A stretch of DNA of 34,843 bases, from positions 1-34,843 of the forward strand of contig NZ_LKDW01000040.1 in NCBI RefSeq assembly GCF_001401805.1, given 5' to 3'. The position numbers and the translations under genes were made by a program. This stretch comes from Pseudoalteromonas sp. P1-25. GTDB lineage: Bacteria; Pseudomonadota; Gammaproteobacteria; Enterobacterales; Alteromonadaceae. Shown in pieces: positions 17,028 to 24,628 of this stretch (position 1 is its first letter; every line of letters begins with the position of its first letter). The notes beneath the pieces were generated by a model. It had not been told where the DNA came from and did no database searches. It worked only from the letters and a program-made list of their open reading frames with translations.

Positions 17028-17040
17028 ATTTGGTATAAAC

Positions 17041-17904
17041 ATGAAACAAATTTATTTTAATCAAAACAAGCCACCTAAATTTTCTAAAATAACAAAGGCT
17101 GCCACTTTTGGTCTGACCAAAACATTTCCTAAACTTAGTGCCCGCCTTGCCATGAAGGTATTTTGTAATCCGCATAGCCGACGCCAATACGAATTTAGAA
17201 CATGTATACAGCCAATTAATATTAAGCTTACTACCGAGCTTGGTGCAGTAAACCTGTACTATTTTAGCCAAGCCGAAAACACTAAAACGGTATTTTTATC
17301 TCATGGCTGGGCCGACAGCACTAATCGGTTTACTGCTTTAATAGACGAACTACTTGAAAAAGGCTTTAATGTTTACTCAATTGATCACATAGGCCATGGC
17401 TATTCGTACGGCAATACCTCGCACTTATACGGGTATATGCAGGGTCTAACAGCGGCTTTTGAGTACTTTAATGGGCAAAACATTACCATTAATAGAGTCG
17501 TTACACACTCTATGGGCGGTGTTGCTTTGTTAAACTTAGCGCCTCATTATTTAGAAAATAAAAAAATTGTGTTTATCTCTGCCCCTGCACAAATATTTGA
17601 AGCCATGTTTGCAAAAGTTAGGCAAGTGGGGATTTCTGAGCTCATGCTAGAAAACATGCTTAATAAGGTGTCAGACAAATATGGTATTAACTGGCAAAAC
17701 CTTCACCCTGACCATTCTAAAAATAAAATAAACGAAAACATGTTGTTTATTCATGATAAAAATGACTCAGTGGCAAGCTTTGAAGCAATAAAATTATTGA
17801 CTGAGAACACACCCGCAACACTTGTGGCCACACAGGAGCTTGGGCACGTACGCATTTTAAAAAGCCAATACGTGTACGACCAAATAACACGCTTTATGGA
17901 TTAA
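17041..17904 (+). CDS. Alpha/beta hydrolase
   Basis: A 287-residue serine hydrolase of the alpha/beta fold. It has an oxyanion-hole region LSHGWADS (about 86-93) and the nucleophile elbow HSMGG with Ser157. The probable acid is an Asp in FIHDKNDS and the probable base is the His in ELGHVRIL near the C terminus. There is no signal peptide. The substrate is unknown, and esterase or lipase-like activity on small esters is typical for such proteins. The TetR gene starts 2 bp after its stop, so the two form an operon. A pair of operator-like palindromes precedes it. Confidence 0.85.
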   Translation: MKQIYFNQNKPPKFSKITKAATFGLTKTFPKLSARLAMKVFCNPHSRRQYEFRTCIQPINIKLTTELGAVNLYYFSQAENTKTVFLSHGWADSTNRFTALIDELLEKGFNVYSIDHIGHGYSYGNTSHLYGYMQGLTAAFEYFNGQNITINRVVTHSMGGVALLNLAPHYLENKKIVFISAPAQIFEAMFAKVRQVGISELMLENMLNKVSDKYGINWQNLHPDHSKNKINENMLFIHDKNDSVASFEAIKLLTENTPATLVATQELGHVRILKSQYVYDQITRFMD

Positions 17905-17906
17905 CA

Positions 17907-18512
17907 ATGAAAAAAAGTGAGAGCACTAAGCGCAATATACTGCACAAAGGAATGACCTATGCGGCTGCACATGGTTTATATAGCTTGTCGATAGGGAAAA
18001 TAGCGGCAGTCACTAACATGTCGCGTACTGGGGTAATCTCACACTTTGCCAATAAAGAAGATATGCAAGTGGCTATTTTGGCCTACACCGAAGAAGAGTT
18101 TAGAAAACAGGTTGTTGATATATCTGTTGATGAAGATGCGTTAATTCATTTAAATAATTTTCAGCAACGCTGGCTTGAGTGGCTCAATTTTTTAGATACG
18201 GTATCGCCTGGTAAGCAGGCAAGCTGCCCGCTCATTAAAGCGTCGGTAGAATTTAAAGCGAGCCCCAATTGTTTGGTAAGGCAGTTTATGCAAGACCAAC
18301 ACTTAAAAATGATTAACTACCTCACTAAACTTGCAGTTAACTGCCAAGCACAAGGCTACTTTAGCCAAGACAATGAGCCGAGTATTTTTGCGTATGAGTT
18401 TTATGGCTTATATACCGGGCATGTTGTACAAACAAGTTTAATAGACAATCCAGCTTTAACGCTTACTTATAAAAAAGTAGTTGGCAATTTAATTGAGCGA
18501 TATATGCGTTAA
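17907..18512 (+). CDS. TetR-family transcriptional regulator
   Basis: A 201-residue one-component repressor. The N-terminal helix-turn-helix lies at about residues 26-50 (SIGKIAAVTNMSRTGVISHF), followed by NKEDM, as in many TetR proteins. The ligand-binding C-terminal half has a CPLIKAS-type segment seen in a common TetR C-terminal subfamily. It probably regulates its own operon with the hydrolase through the sites at 16983-17027. The inducer is unknown and may be the hydrolase substrate. Confidence 0.9.
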   Translation: MKKSESTKRNILHKGMTYAAAHGLYSLSIGKIAAVTNMSRTGVISHFANKEDMQVAILAYTEEEFRKQVVDISVDEDALIHLNNFQQRWLEWLNFLDTVSPGKQASCPLIKASVEFKASPNCLVRQFMQDQHLKMINYLTKLAVNCQAQGYFSQDNEPSIFAYEFYGLYTGHVVQTSLIDNPALTLTYKKVVGNLIERYMR

Positions 18513-18559
18513 CAGCAGTAGCCTGTAAGGCGTTTTTCACCTTTAATATGACTTACTTT

Positions 18560-18892
18560 TTAAGCGCTTTTAGGCGCAAAAATAATAATAGCCATACCCA
18601 GTAAGGCAACCGCCCCGCCCACTAAATCCCACATTGTAAGTTTTACGCCATCAACAGCCCATAACCACAGTAAAGCCACACATATGTACACGCCGCCATA
18701 CGCGGCATACACCCGTCCAGCGGCTGCTGGGTGTAACGTTAGCAACCACGCGAATAGCGCTAAACTGACTGCTGCAGGTATTAAAAGGAATATGGATTTA
18801 TCTTCTTTAAGCCAAAGATAAGGTAAGTAACAACCAATAATTTCAGCAAGGGCGGTAATAATAAATAGCGCGATAGTTTTTACTTCAAACAT
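18560..18892 (-). CDS. YnfA/UPF0060-family membrane protein
   Basis: A 110-residue inner-membrane protein with four transmembrane segments (about 5-24, 32-51, 63-82 and 88-106). It carries the family signatures LAEIIGCYLPYLWLKE and GRVYAAYGGVY. YnfA proteins resemble small multidrug resistance transporters in size and topology, but transport substrates are not settled for most members. A GTGAGG-type ribosome binding site precedes the ATG. It appears monocistronic. Confidence 0.95.
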   Translation of the reverse strand: MFEVKTIALFIITALAEIIGCYLPYLWLKEDKSIFLLIPAAVSLALFAWLLTLHPAAAGRVYAAYGGVYICVALLWLWAVDGVKLTMWDLVGGAVALLGMAIIIFAPKSA

Positions 18893-18973
18893 AAAACCTC
18901 ACGTAATTTAAATAACAAGAACATAATAACCCTAAGTAACTGCAAATTAGTTACTTAGCTAAAATATAATGTG

Positions 18974-19005
18974 AAATATGGGTAAAAGACTCTTTACCCA
19001 TATTT
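18974..19005. terminator. Hairpin downstream of the MYG1-family gene
   Basis: A perfect 13-bp stem, AAATATGGGTAAA (18974-18986) with TTTACCCATATTT (18993-19005), has a 6-nt loop. It sits 13 bp after the stop of the minus-strand MYG1 gene. The U tract on the minus strand is short, so termination or 3'-end stabilisation are both possible. Confidence 0.6.
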
Positions 19006-19017
19006 AAGCAAAACAAG

Positions 19018-19887
19018 TTACTCGGCCAAGGCCGCGTCAGCCAGCTTCATTGTACTTTCGAACGATTTAGTACCGGCTATAAATAAACCGTTGTGGCAAA
19101 ATACAGCGTCGTCTAAGCCTGTTTCAGCTTGAAACTCTTCATCCGATAAACCAGCCCACGCTTTAGGCAGTGACTTTCTGTCTTCAAACGAGCCAAGCTC
19201 TACTGGTACAGTTTGAATAATCCATTGGCCGTTTTGCGAAGGGTAAACCATAAATAAAGCGTCGCTTGATAAATGGTGTACTGTTTTTTTCCATGGTGTG
19301 TATTTTTCTAAAATAATCACGCGGGGATCTTTTGCCTCTTCTATTGCTTTTGCAACAATATCTTTGGCGTTAATGCTTCCCTTTGCTGAGGCAATAAAAC
19401 GGGTTAATAAACGCGCTGCAAACTCAACGGCTTCATCAAAGCATTCATCAAAGTTGCCTTCCTCTTCCCATGTTGGATTAAACATAGAAAGCGTTTGGCT
19501 AAGCGTTATGCCCTCAACCACACCTTTAACGTAACCACAATCTATTGCATCAATAGTAGAGACTAAACCAGTGTCTACTCTATCAGCCACCGCTTGGTTA
19601 TTATCACACAGTGCTAAACCATACTTTTTCCAAATTAAGCCAAATGACGAGTATGGCGTGCCATTTTCGCGCTCGCCTGCGCCGCCGCGTTGGTGGTGAT
19701 CAAAGCGTCCTGTGTCAGGGTTGTATTCGCCACCTACATCAACAACAATATCGGCACTTTCTATTATGGCTTTATCGCGGGTTCGTACTAAGTTAAAGGC
19801 AGGCAATACATGCTTAAGTACCGCAATGCTAAACACATCGTCGGCATGGAAATTACCGCTGTGGGTTACTACTGTTAAATCGCTCAT
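19018..19887 (-). CDS. MYG1-family protein (UPF0160), DHH-like
   Basis: A 289-residue protein with the MYG1 signatures THSGNFHADD (about residues 8-17), ADIVVDVGGEY and RFDHHQRG (about 63-70), followed by YSSFGLIWKKYG. These Asp/His motifs resemble the metal sites of DHH phosphoesterases. Eukaryotic MYG1 has been described as a 3'-5' RNA exonuclease. The bacterial role is unclear, and nuclease activity is inferred only from the motifs. It appears to be transcribed alone. Confidence 0.92.
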   Translation of the reverse strand: MSDLTVVTHSGNFHADDVFSIAVLKHVLPAFNLVRTRDKAIIESADIVVDVGGEYNPDTGRFDHHQRGGAGERENGTPYSSFGLIWKKYGLALCDNNQAVADRVDTGLVSTIDAIDCGYVKGVVEGITLSQTLSMFNPTWEEEGNFDECFDEAVEFAARLLTRFIASAKGSINAKDIVAKAIEEAKDPRVIILEKYTPWKKTVHHLSSDALFMVYPSQNGQWIIQTVPVELGSFEDRKSLPKAWAGLSDEEFQAETGLDDAVFCHNGLFIAGTKSFESTMKLADAALAE

Positions 19888-20050
19888 TGGTTTTGGGCTA
19901 CTTTTAAAAAAGATAAAATTCTCACTTATGAAGTGCTAAATGCAGATTAAAACTTACATGGCGAATTTTATACGAACAGCGCAATGAAAAACAGTGAAGT
20001 ATTTTTTGCGCCCACATTAAAGGGCAGGCGCAAGGAATAAATCAGCAATT

Positions 20051-20521
20051 TTATTTTGGCTCAGGGCTTAGACCAAGCTCCATAAATACACTTTGTGGGT
20101 TATCTTTATACGAGCCAAAGCTTGCACAGCGCTCAAAACCTAAATCCTCGTATAAACTAATTGATTCGGTTTGCTTAGGGCCCGTTTCTAAACGAATGAG
20201 TGGAATTTTTGTTTCGCCGGCATAATGCAGCAAGTTTTGCATGATACGTCTTGAAAAGCCTCTACCTCGGTAACTCGGTTTAACGTACAAGCGCCTTATT
20301 TCGCCATAAAGCGTACCGTCATTTTGCTTAACAATAGCACCACAAGCAATAATGCCATCTTCATTTTTTAAACCAATTGCGTAAACGTTGTCTTTATTTA
20401 ATTCTTCTATTTTAAGAGATTGGGCTGTAGCCACCGGATATAACGAGTTTATCAGTCTATCTATATCTGCAAACACATTAACTACATCAGGATCCTTAGG
20501 GGTTAATTCGACTAACTGCAT
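20051..20521 (-). CDS. GNAT-family N-acetyltransferase
   Basis: A 156-residue acetyl-CoA-dependent acetyltransferase. Motif A, which binds the acetyl-CoA pyrophosphate, is visible as RRLYVKPSYRGRGFSRRI (about 88-105). LYEDLGFERC (about 128-137) is the usual C-terminal motif B. The substrate cannot be told. No operon partner is evident, since the flanking genes are separated by more than 150 bp. Confidence 0.92.
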   Translation of the reverse strand: MQLVELTPKDPDVVNVFADIDRLINSLYPVATAQSLKIEELNKDNVYAIGLKNEDGIIACGAIVKQNDGTLYGEIRRLYVKPSYRGRGFSRRIMQNLLHYAGETKIPLIRLETGPKQTESISLYEDLGFERCASFGSYKDNPQSVFMELGLSPEPK

Positions 20522-20678
20522 CTCTTGTCGTCCATTTTTTATTTTGACTCATTATAATAAGTTCATAATATATATTTACGACATGTGTTCCTAGTGTTGT
20601 TTAAACAAAATGTTTTAATAAGGTAAAAATAGATTTATTAAAACGTTAGCTAAATGAGCGCAAACAACGTTCAGGCTA

Positions 20679-22943
20679 CTAAGCACTTAGGCTTTGCTTT
20701 TTTAATTGATGGGCATGCCACTTAAGGTAATTGCTGCTGTTCATTGGCTTTGCAACTAGGTAGCCTTGTATGCAATCTGCATTTAGCAAGTTTAGTAGCT
20801 CAAACTGCGCCTCTTGCTCTACACCCTCGGCGACCACAGTAATATCTAAACTTTTACCAAGGCTTATAATCGTATTAACAATATTAAAGCCTTTGCCTTT
20901 ATCTAAAATTTTATCAATGAAGCTTTTATCAATTTTTATTTCCTGAACAGGGAAGGCATTTAAATGTGCTAAGCACGAATAGCCAGTGCCAAAGTCGTCA
21001 ATTGAAAACACAAATCCACGTTCTTGTAGTTCAGCCATTTGTTTTATTGTGCTGTTTATATCACCCGACAACATGGTTTCTGTGATCTCAAGTTTTATGT
21101 GTTGTGGCTTTATGTTGAACTCTTTAATTGTAGAGCATAGCTCACGGGTAAGCTGCGACGAATTAAACTGTATATGGCTAATATTTATAGATACACTAAA
21201 GTGCTCTTCTATCATATTGCTTTGACTAAGTTGATTGATAAGGCTACAAATATTACGAAGCACTATATTTTGCAGTTTTTGGAGCAAACCGTATTGTTCT
21301 GCTATGGGTATAAACTGGTTGGGCGCGATAACCCCTTTTTCTGGATGAATCCATCTAATCAGCGCCTCTGCACCCACTAAATTCCCTTGCATATTTATTT
21401 GCGGCTGAAAATACGCACAAAACTCATTATTTGCAATGGCCCTTACAATATCGGTTTCTAATTCAGCTTGTTTTTCAAGTAATGTTTGCAACCTAGGATC
21501 ATAAAAGCTGCAGCTGTTTCCCCCTTTTTCTTTGGAGCGGTACATAGCGGTATCTGCAAATTTTAATATGTTATCGGTGATTGTGTGCTCTTCGTTGATT
21601 AAACAAATGCCTATACTACAGCTCACTTGAAATGCCAGCTCCCCAATTGAAAACTTATCGTTAAACACGCTTTGCACTTTTTTTGCGACTATTTCAGATT
21701 CAACACAGGCTTGGTGATTATGCTCACCAATGTATTCGAGTAAAATAATAAATTCATCGCCCCCCACTCTCGCTAACGTATCTGATGCTCTTAATACGCC
21801 ACTTAAACGTTTTGCCAATTCTTTTAGTACTTGATCGCCTGCGCCGTGACCTAGTGAGTCATTTATTCGTTTAAAGTTATCAACATCTAAAAACAAAAGT
21901 GCGCCCGTTTTGTTGCTGCGTTTAATACGCTCTACACATTTTTTTAAGCTGTCGCTGAGCATGCGCCTATTAGGTAACCCAGTTAAAGGATCAAAAAAAG
22001 CAAGCCGCTGCACTTCTTGCTCGGCTTTTTTGCGTAGGGTCACATCTCTTGCCATCCACACTACGTGTTTAAGTTTTGGATTATCTGGCTGGTAGTTGTT
22101 AAGTGCGGCCGCTCTACCTTCAAAGGTAATGTGGCCCTTAGGCACTTTTAAATCGTACTCAAATACTTGCATTTCATTAGTTTGGATGGTTTTTTTAATA
22201 ACCCCCATAATCATGTCGGCATCTTTTACAGGGAACAAATCTTTTACACTTTGACCAACCAAATCATTCGATGATTCGAGTAATAAATCATTCGAGGTGC
22301 CATAAATATCGGTATAGACTCCCTCTTCGTTCAAAATCAAAATAAGATCGGGCATCACCTGCGTAAACGCTTTAAATTTTTCATTACTTTTTTGCAGGTC
22401 TGCAACTAGCTGCCTAGCTTTTAGCGATTCTGCGTTTTTTTCAAGTGCTATGCTGGAAAAGTGTACAAAATAGTCAATAAGCTCTAAATCTTGTTGTGTA
22501 GGTGCTTTAGGGGTGCCGTGGTAAATAGCAAACGTGCCTAATATTTCATCAGTGGTTGACACAATCGGGGATGACCAACAAGAGTATAAACCATAGCTTT
22601 GCGCTAACTCTTTGAAACCTTCCCATAAAGGTGAGAGGTTAATATCAGGTGCAATAATTCGTTCGTTTTTATAAGCAGCGGTGCCGCAAGATCCAACGTT
22701 AGGGCCTATAAATAAACCATTTATTGCCTTTAAATATCCATCGTCGATATTTGGGGCAGCACGATGAAATAACTGATTACCCGTTAAAGAAAGTATAGAG
22801 CACCTTGCCGAGCTGTCTTCAATGATCTGCTCTATAGCTAAACAAATATCTTGTAAAACATCATCTAAAGCTATACCTAACGCAATTTTAGATAATATAT
22901 TCTGCTGGTGAGATAACAATTGTTTTAGTTTTGCAGTATTCAT
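20679..22943 (-). CDS. GAF-PAS-GGDEF-EAL cyclic-di-GMP protein
   Basis: A 754-residue soluble signalling protein. The order is GAF domain (about 10-168), PAS domain (about 185-305), diguanylate cyclase GGDEF domain (about 312-480) and phosphodiesterase EAL domain (about 490-745). The cyclase site GGDEF (394-398) and the inhibitory RxxD site RASD (385-388) are intact. EAL (526-528) and the DDFGTGYS loop are also intact, so both synthesis and breakdown of c-di-GMP are possible. There are no membrane segments, so GAF and PAS would sense a cytoplasmic signal. It is monocistronic, with a 364-bp gap upstream. Confidence 0.95.
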   Translation of the reverse strand: MNTAKLKQLLSHQQNILSKIALGIALDDVLQDICLAIEQIIEDSSARCSILSLTGNQLFHRAAPNIDDGYLKAINGLFIGPNVGSCGTAAYKNERIIAPDINLSPLWEGFKELAQSYGLYSCWSSPIVSTTDEILGTFAIYHGTPKAPTQQDLELIDYFVHFSSIALEKNAESLKARQLVADLQKSNEKFKAFTQVMPDLILILNEEGVYTDIYGTSNDLLLESSNDLVGQSVKDLFPVKDADMIMGVIKKTIQTNEMQVFEYDLKVPKGHITFEGRAAALNNYQPDNPKLKHVVWMARDVTLRKKAEQEVQRLAFFDPLTGLPNRRMLSDSLKKCVERIKRSNKTGALLFLDVDNFKRINDSLGHGAGDQVLKELAKRLSGVLRASDTLARVGGDEFIILLEYIGEHNHQACVESEIVAKKVQSVFNDKFSIGELAFQVSCSIGICLINEEHTITDNILKFADTAMYRSKEKGGNSCSFYDPRLQTLLEKQAELETDIVRAIANNEFCAYFQPQINMQGNLVGAEALIRWIHPEKGVIAPNQFIPIAEQYGLLQKLQNIVLRNICSLINQLSQSNMIEEHFSVSINISHIQFNSSQLTRELCSTIKEFNIKPQHIKLEITETMLSGDINSTIKQMAELQERGFVFSIDDFGTGYSCLAHLNAFPVQEIKIDKSFIDKILDKGKGFNIVNTIISLGKSLDITVVAEGVEQEAQFELLNLLNADCIQGYLVAKPMNSSNYLKWHAHQLKKQSLSA

Positions 22944-23307
22944 ACTTCACCATGCATCTAGGTACTATTAAATTATTAAGCACTTTAAAAAAGCAGTGCA
23001 TCAATAAATTCCTGCTCTTAGTTCGTATATTTAAAGTGAGTATAGTTAAAAAACTTACAACGCGAGTTTTATTATTACGATTAAAGAAATTGTTTTTAAT
23101 AAAATAGCTAAATATCAGTGTTAGTATGCGTCAAGCCTACATTGTTTTGCAACAAAAAATAAACATTGTTAACAAAGCAATCCAACTAAGGCATTCATCA
23201 ACTTTTTAAAAATTTTGCAGGTTTAACACTTTGTTACTTAAAAAGGCTGTTCAAAATTATCAGTCTAATTATACTGCATGCAGATATGAGTATTTTTTGA
23301 GGTTACT
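22944..23307. other. AT-rich intergenic region between divergent genes
   Basis: This stretch separates the divergently transcribed GGDEF-EAL gene and cysZ and must hold both promoters. It is very AT-rich and I see no coding frame, RNA gene or long repeat. The only clear structure is the palindrome CTGCATGCAG near the cysZ side. Confidence 0.6.
23270..23283 (+). promoter_or_regulatory. Possible cysZ -10 box with overlapping palindrome
   Basis: TATACT (23270-23275) resembles a -10 box. It is immediately overlapped by the perfect palindrome CTGCATGCAG (23274-23283), placed where transcription would begin. The candidate -35 (CTGTTC, 17 bp upstream) is poor, which would fit an activator-dependent promoter. 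No known CysB site is evident. Confidence 0.3.
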
Positions 23308-24039
23308 GTGCAGATCATACAAGGTATGGAATATTTTTTTTCGGGCTTTAAATTAATTAGCCAAAAAGGCCTTAAGCGCTTTGTGCTTATCCCGCTTTTA
23401 CTTAATATTTTATTGTTTGGTAGTTCACTCTTCTTTTTATTTGGTTGGCTAAGCGACAGCTTTAATTATATCAACAACATGTTACCTGAGTGGCTTAGTT
23501 GGCTTGAGTGGCTAATGTGGCCTATAGCAATACTTGTTGTACTATTTAGCTACAGTATGCTTTTTACCGTAATAACCAACTTTATTGCCGCACCATTTAA
23601 TGGCTTACTCAGTGAAAAAGTTGAGCTTTATTTAACAGGTCAAAAAATAAATGACGACGGTTTTGCTGATTTAGTTAAAGACATACCCCGCATGGTAGGC
23701 AGAGAGTGGACAAAGCTTTGCTATTACTTACCCCGCGCTATTGGCTTTTTTATTTTGCTGTGGATTTTACCCGTTATTGGCCAAGTATTATGGGTTTTAT
23801 TTACATGTTGGATGTATGCTGTGCAATACAAAGACTTCGCTTTCGATAACCATAAAGTAGGCTTTAAACAAATGAAAGACGATTTAAAGTCTAAGCAAGG
23901 CTTATCTTATGGCTTTGGCTTTGCTGTTATGCTACTCACTGCAATCCCATTTATTAACCTAATTGTTATGCCCGTTGCTGTGTGTGGCGCTACCCGTTTG
24001 TGGGTAGATAATTACCGCTCTAAATACCGAGTGGGCTAA
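23308..24039 (+). CDS. cysZ: Sulfate transporter CysZ
   Basis: A 243-residue inner-membrane protein of the CysZ family, which imports sulfate for cysteine synthesis. Family features are the N-terminal GMEYFFSGFKLISQKGLKRFVLIPL region and four long hydrophobic stretches. A conserved FIAAPFNGLLSEKVE segment follows the first pair of helices. The start is a GTG with GAGG 5 bases upstream. An ATG six codons later is possible but lacks this site. In E. coli cysZ is next to zipA-ligA. Here it is about 16 kb away, transcribed alone, and ends in a terminator. Confidence 0.95.
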   Translation: MQIIQGMEYFFSGFKLISQKGLKRFVLIPLLLNILLFGSSLFFLFGWLSDSFNYINNMLPEWLSWLEWLMWPIAILVVLFSYSMLFTVITNFIAAPFNGLLSEKVELYLTGQKINDDGFADLVKDIPRMVGREWTKLCYYLPRAIGFFILLWILPVIGQVLWVLFTCWMYAVQYKDFAFDNHKVGFKQMKDDLKSKQGLSYGFGFAVMLLTAIPFINLIVMPVAVCGATRLWVDNYRSKYRVG

Positions 24040-24059
24040 ATAACACTATAGCAATTAAT

Positions 24060-24081
24060 AAAAGCACCTTATGGTGCTTTT
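24060..24081. terminator. Bidirectional terminator between cysZ and the lipoprotein gene
   Basis: A perfect 9-bp stem, AAAAGCACC (24060-24068) with GGTGCTTTT (24073-24081), has a TTAT loop, with T-rich sequence after it on the plus strand and an A run before it. It serves cysZ and the convergent lipoprotein gene. Confidence 0.88.
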
Positions 24082-24088
24082 ATTTTAC

Positions 24089-24628
24089 CTACTTCAATTT
24101 AAGTGCTGTGTAATTTAATTTAGCGCGCCTTGGTAGTGGTGCATTTTTTTCATCTTGTAAAATAAACGCAGTGATCACTATCGAGAATAACTGCTTTTCA
24201 AACGTTATGTTGATGACTTCGCCTATTTTAGTTTTATAAGTATGCTGCTGATTAAATAGTTTAAGCTCGCCGTTTGCTAATTGCTCAACATACAAATAGG
24301 GGGTGTGCAAAGGCAGTTTTAACCTTATAACATTTAAACTGCTTTGCTCTTGCACTGCAATCCACTCACCTTCTTTATAAAGCGTATTAAAACGCGTTAT
24401 GCCCTCGGGCTGTAGTACAGAGTCTTTTTGTATTAAACACGTGCTGCACCCGTTTACACGCCTTTGCTGCCAATTTACTGGCTTGTTATTATAATAAAGT
24501 GCATCAGTTAGTAACCATTCACTATCATGGCTTTTACCAGTGTTATGTGTGGCGTTTTGGCTACACGCAGCGATAAAACAAATAATAGCACCTTGCAAGA
24601 GGACTGCTTTTATAAATCGGTAGCTCAT
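24089..24628 (-). CDS. Small lipoprotein of unknown function
   Basis: A 179-residue protein with a lipoprotein signal peptide (hydrophobic stretch from about residue 7, lipobox IAAC with Cys22). The mature part is about 158 residues, probably beta-rich, with a CSTC motif at about residues 61-64. I recognise no family. Its ATG follows the TAA of the metalloprotease gene with no gap, so translation is almost certainly coupled to the upstream gene. A partner, inhibitor or chaperone role for the protease is only a guess from position. Confidence 0.75.
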   Translation of the reverse strand: MSYRFIKAVLLQGAIICFIAACSQNATHNTGKSHDSEWLLTDALYYNNKPVNWQQRRVNGCSTCLIQKDSVLQPEGITRFNTLYKEGEWIAVQEQSSLNVIRLKLPLHTPYLYVEQLANGELKLFNQQHTYKTKIGEVINITFEKQLFSIVITAFILQDEKNAPLPRRAKLNYTALKLK

